Below are positions 47,501 through 59,046 of a stretch of DNA of 64,000 nt, piece after piece. Below the pieces are notes generated by a model. It had not been told where the DNA came from and did not search any database. It saw only the letters and a program-made list of their open reading frames with translations. Every line of letters begins with the position of its first letter. Position 1 is the first letter of the stretch. The DNA comes from Desarmillaria ectypa (taxonomy: Eukaryota; Basidiomycota; Agaricomycetes; Agaricales; Physalacriaceae): positions 2,852,001-2,916,000 of the forward strand of contig JAUDYN010000001.1 of the NCBI GenBank assembly GCA_030407005.1, read 5' to 3'. The position numbers and the translations under genes were made by a program.

Positions 47501-49396
47501 TCTGCAAGCCTCAGAAATTGAATTGTCAACAAGCCCAATGGATCACTGAGTTGGCTGAGTATCACTTTACTTTCCAACACAAATCAGAGATGGCCAATAA
47601 GAAGGCTGACTTACTCAGTTGTCATGATGATCATAATCAAGGAAAAGGGGATAATTATGATATGATAGTCCTCACTCCTGAACATTTCTGTGCACTTGTT
47701 CTATCCACAATAGATAAACAAGTCAAACATATAAAGGATGCTACTTGACACAAAAACCAATGGGATCAGGGAATAGCCAAGTCTCTTGACCATAAAAGAG
47801 GAATCATGCAAGAAGATGAAGTCCTATATTATGATGGATGCATCTATATTTCTCAGGATAAAGTTCTCAGAGGAGAAATCATCACTTGATATCACAATCA
47901 TGTTATGGTGGGACATCCAGGTATAGTAAAGACTACTGAGCTAGTACTCTGAGAATACTGGTGGCCAAAATTGAGAAAGGATATTGAAATGTACATTAAA
48001 GGTTGTAAAACCTGTCAATGAACAAAGAATGATACTCATGCAGAGGCTGCTCTTCTCCATCCAAATGTTATTCCCACTTCCCCCTGGACCCATATCTCAG
48101 TTGACATGATTACAGGACTCCCAGAATCTAATAGTTATGATGCCCTGCTGGTCATTGTAGATTGATTCTCGAAGGCAATTATCCTGATAGCATGTTATGA
48201 AGAACTATCAGCAGAAGAATGGGCACAGATCCTCTGTGATCATATTTATGTGAAATATAGAATGCCTCAGATTATAATTTTGGATCAGAGACCTCAATTC
48301 ATCTCCATCTTCATGAAGGAGTTATATTAGATGCTGAATATCTCTCAGAACACATCTACTGCCTACCATCCTCAGACAGATAGACAAACTGAGTGGGTCA
48401 ATCAAGAGATCAAGAAGTATCTTCAGGTCTTCATCAACCATCATCAAACTGACTGAAACAAATGGTTACTGCTAGCCAAATTTGCTCATAATAATCAGAT
48501 TCACTCCACCACAGGCAAAACCCTCTTTATGATATTGTATGGCTAAAACCCCTAACTCCTCCCAGATTCTATTCAAATAACTCCATTCACAAACCCAGCC
48601 ACCATGGAATTCACTGAAACCATGGCACAAGTTCACAAGAAAGTGCATGATGCACTGGAGAAAGTGGCAATACAAATGAAGCAACAATATGATAAAGGAA
48701 AACAGATGGTATGGGAATACCAAATTAGCAATAAGGTCTGGCTTGATATAGCCAACCTCCACCTTCCCCAACCCAAGGAGAAACTCAACAACAAATGAAT
48801 GGGACTGTTCATAATCCTTGAAAAGGCTGGTGCTTCAGCATACAAGCTAAAGCTACCACCTTATTAGAAGATTCATCCTCAATTCAATGAGAAGCTGCTG
48901 ATGCCTTATACCCTGCCTATTTTCCCAAACCAACAACAACTGCTGCCATCATCTCCAGACCTTGTTGATAGACAAGAGAAATATGAAATCAAAGAAGTCC
49001 TGGACTCATGAACCTGTTGGGTATGATCCAAGAAGGGACAACCATTGAAGCTAGTCATAGACTACTTTGTCAAATGGAAGGGATGGACACAAGAGCATAA
49101 CTCTTGGGTCCAAGACACTGAGATGGGCAATGCCCAAAAAGCAATTGCCAAGTACAAAAAGAATGCCAATTGAGTCCTACACACTGCTAAAATTATAACT
49201 CAAAAAAAAGATGGTGGTCACAATACTTGATCATGAATATTCTAATAATGGCAATATTGCATACTTTGCTCAATAAAAGGACAGACTCCAGAAATGGATA
49301 ATTAACCTGGACAAAGAACAATGGAAGACACTGATTGATCAGTATTGGATCAATCAAGCTAAATCACAGGATGAAACTCTCAAAGAAGAGCCTTAG
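44560..49396 (+). pseudogene. Element X: Pol, full domain set
   Basis: Pre-protease region (44560-45690; KRGQFHRVTIVKVPNEEDN at about 45313, VNWTLHVIHTAKNLA at about 45490), protease (MVDIQL at 45708, LLDSGCTGSS at about 45763), RT with YLDD at 46827-46838, RNase H (IEADLSDGAIGTILSQE at about 47265; [15 protein letters not shown] at about 47390), integrase (ISVDMITGLPESNSYDALL at about 48095, IILDQRPQFIS at about 48275, QTEWVNQEIKKYL at about 48385), and chromodomain (EKYEIKEVLDS at about 48976, VKWKGWTQEHNSWVQDTEM at about 49071). Ends TAG 49394-49396. Many stops; frameshifts in the pre-protease part. Confidence 0.85.
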
Positions 49397-49412
49397 CAGT
49401 CAGGATGACTGC
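49396..49412 (+). other. Short hairpin between Pol stop and polypurine tract (X)
   Basis: GCAGTCAGGATGACTGC, perfect 7-bp stem, then TTTAACAAGGGGGTAA, the best-preserved polypurine tract in the window (49413-49428). Confidence 0.6.
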
Positions 49413-49428
49413 TTTAACAAGGGGGTAA

Positions 49429-49821
49429 TATTATGATTTTTCATTTTTCTTATCTTATCCAAGCATCTAATCACTATTTGCTCATTCACATCATCCATTC
49501 ATCGATAGTACCATTGATTCACTCATGCTGTTATTTCATTTCTAACCACCTGACCATGGTCATCCTACAAACATATAGTTCTACACATTTCATGTACAAT
49601 ATACACATGGACAATGCTATTATTAATTCTCAGTTTTCAGTATATAAGTAGTGTAGTTTTCATATATACTCTCTATCTTTTGACTAAACTTAATTTATAT
49701 ACTATTCTTACTCTCATCTAAAGATCTAAACTGCTCTCCTAATATAGATGATTGTCTGAACATGAGACAGCCCAGGAGTTAGCATCTGATCTCAAGATCA
49801 CATGGGGACTGGGTCCTAACA
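49429..49821 (+). repeat. Element X 3' LTR (393 bp)
   Basis: TATTATGATT to GGGTCCTAACA. Partner of the minus-strand LTR at 17271-17664. Followed by target duplication CTTCA (49822-49826). Confidence 0.85.
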
Positions 49822-51720
49822 CTTCAGCCAGTGGACCTGGAGCTCTTAGTGATAGATTATCTGGACCTGAAGAATCTGAAGAACCCAGTAATAATAGTAA
49901 TAGGGCAAACCAACCCAACTAGGACCAACAACTCCTCATTGACTTCATAAACCTCCTCCATGGATTTTCCAACTTGGTAAACCACCTTTGTCCTTGATAT
50001 GTTTATGCCAAGATCAGGAAATCTGACCCTTTTGATAGATCAGAACCACAAAAACTGAAGCCATTTATTCACTCTCTTTAACTCAACTTCAATGATTAGC
50101 TAAAAGCTTTCACTATAGATGCTAATAAAGTTAATAATATCATCTTCTTTCTCTTGGAGATAGCTTTTGACTGGTTCAAATTGGATATTCTTCAATCCAA
50201 CCATACTAATCTCCTAGTCTAGGCCTATTCTTATGCAGCATTTCTTAATGAGCTCAGGACTAACTTTAGTCCTTTCAATACTATTGAAGATGCTGAGAAT
50301 GACTTAGAAAACCTTTAAATATGTGACAGAGATAGAATTATGAAGTACATGGTTAAATTTAACTAGTATGTGACCTTGATAGATTACAGTAACAATTTCT
50401 TGCACCATGCCTTCTACCATAGACTTTGTACTCATATCAAGAATAATATAGTACATTATAAAAAGCCAAATAATCTCTGTGACATGCATAATCTTGCCCA
50501 AGAATTGGATGCTCACTATTAACTGAAATATCCTAGGAATCCCATGATAATACACCTTCCTCCAACAAACTCAAGTATTCCAATTCCTCTTCTCTATCTT
50601 TCAATTCTGTGGCAACTCCAAAATCATCTAATTTCAATTCATCAGTATAAGGCTGGCAAACTCTCTGGTGATAGAATTACAATTTGTTTTTGCAAGATCT
50701 TTTTATATACAGTAAGTATACAGAGAGATGCAAGAACCATCCACTTCAGATTAGTACAGATCTAGTTCTGATAGTAGAGAAGAGTAAAAGAGTGGGACTC
50801 AATATTCTTTTAAGGGATTAAGCTTTGAGAGCAAGTTCTGAGTAATAGCAATGAGCTTTTATGCTGTCTGCTAGCAATATTAGGTGTAAGACTGCTAAAG
50901 TGTGCTAAACTAAAGGCTTGGATAAGAAATTTTTTCCTTTAATATGCTATGAGCTTAATTGATTTTCTCTCTAGTTATATTAGTGCATTTATATTCTCAG
51001 AATCAAGCCAACTTTCTACCTCTATACTTATCTGCTCTAATAAACTCTTGTCAAGTAGTGATCTGCTCCATCATGTTCACCTCCTTTTTACACTCCTAAA
51101 AGATTCTTCTTTTAGGAGAAAATTATATGGGATTGCCATTCTTAGTGATATTAAGATAGAGGCATGAGCTTTCACTGGTGGATGGCCATTTATTATGCCT
51201 GACACAGTTTCTAGTCTGGTGGAAAGATAGATTACTGATAGTGGATGATAATGCAGATGATCGTCTATTGCCCCCTAGTTCCTGGTCTGATGGAAAAGCA
51301 TATTACCAATGATAGATAGCAGTGTAGATAGTAGTCTATCATCCTCTGACCTTCATTTTTAGTGGATCCTAGTCCTGTATTCCTATTAACTGAGCAGATG
51401 GGTGGTATTAGTCCTGTGGTGAGTACTAGTTTAGTAGAAGCTAAAATTTGGTGCACATATATATATGATACAGCACATTAGATTCTAGTGCTTCTTTTAT
51501 ATCTAAACCTTATACTGATAAACTAGGCAAGAATGACTATCTAACTCAGAAAGAAAAGGACCACTATTGGAAAAACAACCTCTGCATGTTCTGTGGAAGT
51601 AAGCATAGGACTGATGACTGTGATAAGCAAAAGGCTTTGGATTCCACTTAGGGACATGCTGCTGCAGTTATTTCTGAAGTCTCTAATATTTTGACTCTTA
51701 TAAAGTTAGAAAAATAGAGA
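49822..51720 (+). pseudogene. Element E: Gag of a second gypsy lineage
   Basis: After the CTTCA duplication, a Gag of a different and widespread fungal gypsy type appears: AKIRKSDPFDRSEPQKLKPF (about 50010), FDWFKLDIL (about 50170), FLNELRTNFSPFNTIEDAEN (about 50243), MKYMVKFN (about 50341), FYHRLCTHIKNNIVHYKKPN (about 50410), LAQELDAHY (about 50492). Then a long degraded stretch and a knuckle CMFCGSKHRTDDC at about 51583, one residue short of CX2CX4HX4C. The first part of this Gag lies beyond X and is mostly missing (scrap at 17670-17711). Confidence 0.75.
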
Positions 51721-51779
51721 GCAGCTCTGTATACTCTATATAAGAACAGAGTTGCATTGACTGTCATTGTATATTAGAG

Positions 51780-54700
51780 ATTGTAATCTACAATGCTGCC
51801 ACTCTTTCTAATCACTCATTCACTGTATCACTCTCTTCTAAAATCAGTGCTGGATCAGAGTCCAATGATTCTTCTATCATTTCTATTCTTTATTTTCTTG
51901 CTCTTATTAACTCTAATTCAAGCTATTGCTTCATTGATTCAAAGTATATTAAGGACCACAATCTTCCTACTACTCTTATTCCTGCTATTCAACTTTGGCT
52001 TCTTGATAGCTCTGCTGAATCTTATATTTCCCAATCTATCACTCTCCCTCTACAATTTCTAACAAGAGACATTCTTCCTGTTGACTTCTACATCATATGT
52101 CTAGACTCATTTTATAATATTATCCTGAGATATAACTGGCTTTCTCACTACAATCCATTGATTGACTGAATAAAGCACAGTATTACTTTCTGTTCACTAT
52201 TACTAGATGCTTCTCCTTCAAGTGCTTCTGTAGTCTCTGATGCACAAGTATTAGACTGCATGAATATTTCTAGTCCATCCAAATCTTCCAATCTGAGATC
52301 TCAATGAGCTTTGTCACCTTATGAATCTATTTTTTCCTACTCTTCCAATCTATCCTTTTCTGCTTTAGTTACTCCTAAGATTTCTATTATTTTGGCTACT
52401 GCTTTCATCTGAGTATATGCAGAAGAAAATACTTAATAGTTCATACTATAACCTTCTATGCTAGATATTAATGATAAGGCTGCCTCTATAGCCTTCATTG
52501 ATATAACAGATGTACCAACAGAATACTATGACTTTGCTGATATGTTCAGTGATTCTCTTTTGGAAAAACTCCCTGAGTATCATTTCTATGATCTCAAGAT
52601 TAGTTTTGAAGAAGGGACTTCACCTCCACTTGGTCCTATCTACTCTCTTTCTCAATCTGAACTTCAATTCTTGCATGAGTTTATTGACAACAACTTGCAT
52701 AATAGTTTCATTACTCTCTCACATTCTTCTTATAGAGCTCCAGTTCTTTTTATCCAGAAGAAGACTGGTGAACTTTGACTCTGTATAGATTTTCATAGTC
52801 TGAACAGGATTTCCAAGAAAGATTAGTACTCACTTTCTCTCATTTTCAATCTTCTTGACTCCACATACTCCACTTGCATCTATACCAAGCTAGACCTTTG
52901 TCATGCCTATCATTTTGTCTGAATAGCTGAAGGTAACAAATGGAAGACTGTATTCTAGACCTATTATAGTTTCTTTGAATGGTATATCATGCCATTCAGT
53001 CTTACTAATACCTCTGTGGTCTTTTAATATTTTGTTAATGACATCTTTATAGACATACTTGATGTCTCTGTTGTTGTCTATCTTGATGATATTCTTATAT
53101 ACTCTGATAATCCCATAGATCATCAAAAGCACATATATGAGATTCTATGCAGATTAAGGGCTAATGGCCTTTACTGTAATAAATCTAAGTGTGAGTTTTA
53201 TCAGGATTCTGTGAAATACCTGGGATACATCCTTTCATTAAAAGGCTTATGCATGGCTGAAGACAAGGTCAAAACTCTTCTAGATTAGCCAGTTTTGTGG
53301 AAGGTTAAAAATGTTCAATCCTTCCTTTGCTTTGCCAATTTCTACCACCATTTTATTCATGAGTATAGTGATATTATCATACCCTTGACTTGACTCACTC
53401 AAAATACTCTGTGGAAATTTAACAACAAATGCTTAGTGGCCTTTAATAAGTTAAAGTAAGCTTTCACTCATACTCTTATCCTTACCTATTGGGTTCTCAA
53501 CTGACAACTAATTATGGAGACTGATGCCTCCAACTATGCTATTGCTGCTATCCTTTCTATCTACTTTGATGACAGTGAAATCTATCCTATTTCCTTCCTC
53601 TTTCAGGATGTCTACTTTAAAGAGGGAGATAGTCAATATGCATATGTTAATTCTTATAATTTCTGATCTATATTTACTCAAGAACAGCTCTTCATCTCTC
53701 TTCAAGCAATATTTCTTGAAGGCCCTATCTTATGCATTAGTGCTATCATAAATATCAATAAACTCTATTCTAGTATCAAAAGGGCACAACCATTAGATTT
53801 CACTGTGGCTGAAGAAATTTAGTTTGCATCCTCTCCCTCTAACTCCTCTCAGTAGTCTATAGATGAGTCAGATATTCTTTGTCTTGATAATCATATACAT
53901 GTCCTGGATTCCAATAATCTTCATCTTTGTGTCCTACAAAATAATCATGATCATATTTTAACAGGTTATTTTGGTCAAAATTGAATGCTTGAACTAGTCT
54001 GACAGAATTATACCTGACTATAGATGCATGAATATATTCATCACTATGTCAAATCTTATACTATTTGTGGTCATAGCAAGACACCTAGACACTATTCCTA
54101 TGGTTTGCTTAAACTCTTGCTAGTACTGAAATGTCTATGGGATTCTATCTCAATGGATTTTATTAAGCAGTTATCAGACTCCAATGGTTTCACTGTCATT
54201 CTTGTAATAGTCAACCATATAAGTAAACAAGCTATTTTTATTTCTACTCATGACACTATTAATTTCAAAGAACTTGCCCAGCTATTCATTATCTATGTAT
54301 TCTCCAAGCATAGTATACTCAACCACATCACTTCTAATTATGACTTTAAATTTGTTTTTCAATTCACATGAGCTCTTGCTAAAGTCTTAGATATAGAGCT
54401 TCACTTTATCTCTGGATACTATCTGGAGGCCAACAGACAAACTGAACATGCTAACTAAAATCTGGAACAGTACATCTGCATCTATTGTTCTTATCAACAA
54501 GACAATTAGGATTTATTACTCTCTATTGCAGAGTTTGCCTATAATAATGCTTCAAATGCTTCCACTGGAATCTCTTCATTCTTCACTAATAAAGGCTATC
54601 ACTCTAATATTATTGTTTATCCTGAATATGATATTATTTTTACTTTGGCCCATGATTTTATAATCAATCTTAATGATCTTCACACATTCTTACATGATGA

Positions 54701-55498
54701 AATTACTCAAGCCTGGTCTTGGTATAAAATCTAAGTGGATAAGATAAGCATTAGAATCTTGTTCCTGAATTGAAAGCAGATGATAAAGTGTACCTCAGTT
54801 CTGAATATATCAGAGCTACATGCCCTACTGCAAAATTTACCAAGAAATTCCTAGGACCATTTGAAATAATTGCTAGACCAGGATTTTATTCTTTTACTCT
54901 TAAACTCTTATCAGACCTTTGATTTATTCACCCAATATTCCATGTTTTACAACTCAAACCTGTAGAGGTTGACACTATTCCTAATTATATACAATCTCCA
55001 CCATCTCCACTTAAAGTTGATGGTGAAGAGCAGTATAAAATTTCTCAGATTTTTAACTCAAAATTTGTCAGATTTTTAACTCAAAATTTGACTGTCAGTT
55101 CTGATGTTCACTCCTCTATAGAGTTCAGTGGCTAGGTTATGAAAGTACTAACAAAGAATTCTCCTAGTTACCTGCTACTAAATTCTCTGTGGATGACTGC
55201 ATTGAAGATTTCCATTATCATTATCCTACTAAACCAGAACCATTATCTAAAGTTATCGTTTGCAAATCCTCACTCCACCCTTTCAAACTATTCCCTATCA
55301 TTTCTTGATTCACTCCTAACTTATCAGACCTCTGTCAGAGCTGGCTCTACTAATTTCAAATCAAATTTATGAAAACTATTGCAAATTTATTGCCTAATAT
55401 AGACTAGCCTCCAACCTTTGCCTCTCTCATTCTTTTTTCTTCTTATTGGCCATTAGAATCAGCAGTTCTTGAGGGCAAGAATGCTAAGAGAGGGATAC
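51780..55498 (+). pseudogene. Element E: Pol (protease, RT, RNase H, integrase, chromodomain)
   Basis: Decayed protease near 51930-52170 (active-site Gly region read as SNSSYCFIDSKYI; later ILRYNWLSHYNPLID). RT from about 52510 (YYDFADMFSDSLLEKLPEY, LGPIYSLSQSELQFLHEFID) with YLDD at 53079-53090. RNase H METDASNYAIAAILS at about 53515. Integrase with SMDFIKQLSDSNGF at about 54155 and TSNYDFKFVFQF at about 54330. Chromodomain starting EEQYKISQIF at about 55026, damaged by a 23-base duplication, with LLYRVQWLGYEST in another frame at about 55110. Stops throughout. The polypurine-like AGAGAGGGATAC ends at 55498. No relation to the ORF1-bearing family beyond being gypsy. Confidence 0.8.
55046..55091 (+). 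repeat. 23-base tandem duplication in the E chromodomain
   Basis: CAGATTTTTAACTCAAAATT plus three bases occurs twice in a row with a 23-base period. Because 23 is not a multiple of three, it shifts the chromodomain frame. Confidence 0.85.
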
Positions 55499-55924
55499 TG
55501 TCATGCTTATATTATAAACCTCTGAATCAAATCACACTTCAATTAATTCACTTAATCTTTAATTCAACCTTGTTAGTCTCTACAGCTTCTGATTCCCAGT
55601 TTCTATTTATTATTCCAATTACTATTTTATTTCTATTTTACCTACTTATTTATTTATCAATTCTAAAATCTATATCAATAATGAATAGGTATTATGTTAG
55701 AGCTCCTAGAACTTCTAACTTTTTTAGATTCCAATATAGTAATGAATAGGACTTGACTCAGACTACAAAACAGTTATTATGATTTTCTCTTGACCTTGTC
55801 ATATCCAGCACTATCTTATCTTATCTGGGCATCTTTCTCTATCTAATCTACAAGTGCCCAGATTGCTTATATTATTATGACTCATACATAGTCACATGAG
55901 ATGACTCACTATGATACATGACTT
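55499..55924 (+). repeat. Element E 3' LTR (probable, right end cut by F)
   Basis: Starts TGTCATGCTT right after the polypurine tract and the end of the chromodomain region. AT-rich, no coding. The last bases before the F LTR read ATACATGACTT, so F seems to have landed at or near its 3' end. No second copy exists in the window to confirm the boundary. Confidence 0.55.
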
Positions 55925-56347
55925 TGTTACGATTTTTCCATTTTCTTATCTTATCCGAGTCATATCTATAACTCATTCATCTAGTCTACCTTCAAATCTG
56001 ACTCGTATCCAGCTACTCGCAGGTTACCACCCTCATTCTCACCATCTGTCACCCCAGACACTTTCTATTGGTTGTATGATCCTTCTAGACCACCATACTT
56101 CAACACCGTTTATGCATGGACTCTAGCATTTCATCTATATATAAATGCCATAGAAATACTATATAAGTAGAGTAAACTACACAGTTGTACTCTATCTCTT
56201 GTTTAAATTCAAACCATATACTCCTTGACTTGCACTACACAGAAGACCAAAGCTTCTATCTCTCTAAACGGGTGATTGTTCAAATGCATAACAGCCCAGA
56301 GAGATCAGCTGATGTCCCAAGTCATGTGCCCAAGGCAGTACCTAACA
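55925..56347 (+). repeat. Element F 5' LTR (423 bp)
   Basis: TGTTACGATT to AGTACCTAACA. Same family as the D LTRs. TATA-like TATATAAG begins at 56160, 34 bases before the self-primer segment at 56194. Confidence 0.9.
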
Positions 56348-56360
56348 TTAAACAAGAGAT
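56348..56360 (+). other. Element F self-primer binding site
   Basis: TTAAACAAGAGAT directly after the LTR, the exact reverse complement of ATCTCTTGTTTAA at 56194-56206. Compared with D, GAC has become TTT on one partner and GTC has become AAA on the other. Confidence 0.75.
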
Positions 56361-56404
56361 TCCCCTGCTTCTTCAAACGCTAGCTGTAGAAGAAGAACTT
56401 CTTC

Positions 56405-57541
56405 ATGCCTGAAGAAGAAAACAACCAACAAGAACCCAGAACTGTCTCCCTTGGTGTTGCCATTGGTGGCGCCATCTTGTTAACCTTTTTTACAGTCCTT
56501 GCCATCTTACTCTACAAGGAAGAACTCCGGGCCCTGCTGCAGTTAAGGCGGGCTCAACAAACCAACCCACCACCCTGCCCCCCACCCACCCCCGAAAATG
56601 AGCTTCCTAGGGAGCTACCCACCACCTGGCTGGGAGAACAAGAGGCACTACCACTCATTCACCCCTGGGCAAGATTCACCATTGCCTCCTCCTCTGAGGG
56701 GAGCACGAATTCTGAGAGGCCCCTGACTCCCAGGCCCTCCTCCGCCCATGCACATAACATGTGGGCAGTTCTACTCTGGTACCAGATGGAATGACCCTCT
56801 GCTGCCTACACAGCAGCCCAAGAATATGTGCGGGACATTTGGGTTGCGCTCGATGACCCCCTACCTGTATACCCCAGTCCTCCCTCTCGTCCCCCAACCC
56901 CTGCCCTCTGCCAGCAACACTGGCATGTACAATCTTGCTCACCCTCCCCAGACAGCGACAATGGGTCCTTTCATGGACCCTGAAACCCCGACAATCCCGC
57001 CATGGATTGAACCCACCCTTACGGCCCCTGGGGCTGAGAAACCTAGCCTCGAGGAGGCTCAATCTCCACCTCTTTGCTCTCCGTTATCAAAATCTCTGAT
57101 AGCGAGTCTGACGGGGAGTCCAACACCCCGACCACAGCCCCTCCACATGCCCCTGATGACCCCTTCAACCCAAATAGAGGGGATTTTATATGGCCTGACC
57201 TCTCCGAGGTTGATCGAAGGCTCTTCGGACCCTTCAGAACTGCAGCATGGGAAGTTTGACGCTGAGACATCGAAGCAAGAGACCTCTGGGAGGAGCCCAG
57301 AACAATGATAGATGAGTGGCTGGCCCTCAACCGAGGGGACCCCATTCGAGTCCCAATTTGAGGCCCAACTTGGGCCAAAATCATCGATGCCCAGATTCAT
57401 GCCAACCGTGACTGGAGTATATTCCACCCCTCTGCAGGGGATCTATTTCCAGGGCTTCAGCCCAGAGATCCAGATGAGCAGTGGGAATTGGAGAGAACTC
57501 TCCAGCATCTATGGAGGCTGGAGGTGGCAAGAGAGGAGTGA
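56405..57541 (+). pseudogene. Element F: ORF1, membrane-anchored proline-rich protein
   Basis: About 379 codons from ATG 56405, 45 bases after the primer site. N-terminus MPEEENNQQEPRTVSL, then GVAIGGAILLTFFTVLAILL (residues 17-36), a single transmembrane helix with acidic residues before it and a basic/charged segment (YKEELRALLQLRR) after it. Next a proline-rich stretch (PPPCPPPTPE), EYVRDIWVALDDP (about 56826), acidic ISDSESDGES (about 57092), DDPFNPNRGDFIWPDLSEVD (about 57158) and DEWLALNRGDP (about 57314). Ends TGA 57539-57541. Stops first appear at 56792. No known family recognised; conserved motifs in Y, X, Z, D and F suggest real coding function. Confidence 0.75.
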
Positions 57542-57542
57542 T

Positions 57543-59046
57543 TGGGGGCAAAGGGCCCTGTATGATACATTAACCTACAATACAGGTTATTATGGTGGGC
57601 TGAAATATCACCAGCCCCAATATGAAATATATCCAGGCCATTCCCTGGATACTCCAGTCACAAACCCATGACCACTTCCAGACTCGCCCCCGCATCATAG
57701 GGTGCATCACCAAGGATACCACCCTTATCAGGGTGGTAGTCTTCTCTTCACAGGGGCAGGAGAAGACATGGAAGCCAAAGGAGCCCCTGCAGGAAGCGTC
57801 ACTGCAGGGGCATCAAGAACCCCTGCCACAGCAGAAGAAATCTGTCAGCAGATGAAAACTGCACTGATAGAGAAGGAATGGTGCATTGCAGAGATGCACG
57901 AAGAGCTCAAAAGGGAGGAGTCTGCCTGCAAGATGATGACAGACTATCTCTGGGATCAAGAAAAGGGGAAGGAGCTGGAAAGGGGAAGACCATCAGGTGA
58001 GCCACCAAGAGGCTACCTGGGTCCCAGGCCAGATCAGTATTCGATCCCAAGACCATCCCCCAGTAAGGGTCCTCCCGAATCCTGTTGGGAATGCTGCCAC
58101 TGATGCCCCCTATCTGGGCATCAAGCCAACTCTCATCAAAGTCCCCTCACCATTCAAGGGGGACCACAACAATATCAAATGCTTCATGGGTGATTGCATC
58201 GCCTACTTCGAAGTGTTCCAGCACTATTTCCAGGTGCCATCGCACCTGGTACTATTCACGACATCTCACTTTGAGAGCACTGCAAAGGACTGGTGGGTCT
58301 ACAAGAGACCTGAATACTGGGTAGGCAACTCCTACAATAGGACTGCTGCCCATTTCAAATATCCCAACTGGGCCAACTTCATCAACCTGATCACATGATA
58401 ATTTTGGGATCCTGCCATCGAGAAGATCCACAAAAAGCACATGTTCGACTTGCACATGGGAGCACAGCCCACCTCCCATTATTTCCAGAAGCTTGAGGAA
58501 GAAGCCAAGCTAGTGGGCCAAAGGACTGACGAAGCCAAGTGCGGCGCCATGGTGAAGGTGGTGAGACTGGGAGTTCCCAGCTCCTATACCACCTTCATTT
58601 CAAACATGGGCATCAATATTCTGTGCTCATATTCAGAGTGGAAGGAACACATCCTCCAGATGTATGAAGAGAGACAGCAGAAATGAGTCTTTGACCAGAC
58701 CACTAGTATGCCTCGGGACAGCCAGAAGCAGGGCCTGCATCCCCAACAACAGCAGCCCAGCAGCAAGAACACTGCTGGGGCAACAAGTTCCTCAGCCTCA
58801 AAACCGACTGCTGGCACAAACACCAGTCGCGATGCTGGGACTGGTTGGTGGACAACATATGGAGGGGCAGGGAAGCCCATGGACTTAGACTGGCAACAAG
58901 CTGAGGGGTGCTGCTTCACATGCAATGAGAAAGGGCACCTGAGCAGGAATTGCCCTGAGAGAAAAGAAAAGAACATTGTAAGATACGTGGGGCTCACTGA
59001 CAAAGTGGTGCCGAGCACCTCCAAGGTTGAGGAGGTAAAAGACTAG
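57543..59046 (+). pseudogene. Element F: Gag (ORF2)
   Basis: Gag frame starts around the ORF1 stop in the +1 frame (SDWGQRALYDTLTYNTGYYG), with no clear ATG. HHQGYHPYQGGSLLFTGAGE at 57702, helical MKTALIEKEWCIAEMHEELK (about 57850), QYSIPRPSPSKGPP; then a small deletion near 58075 that shifts frame. Capsid SPFKGDHNNIKCFMGDCIAY (about 58148), AKDWWVYKRPEYWVGN (about 58282), HYFQKLEEEAKLVGQ (about 58480), SYTTFISNMGINI (about 58580), Q-rich linker, zinc knuckle CFTCNEKGHLSRNC (58914-58955), end KVEEVKD-TAG (59044-59046). Confidence 0.85.

Noticed and set aside
59044..59046. Stop-codon readthrough joining Gag and Pol
   Set aside because: In-frame continuation soon meets stops and does not match the conserved Pol sequence, which lies in the -1 frame.
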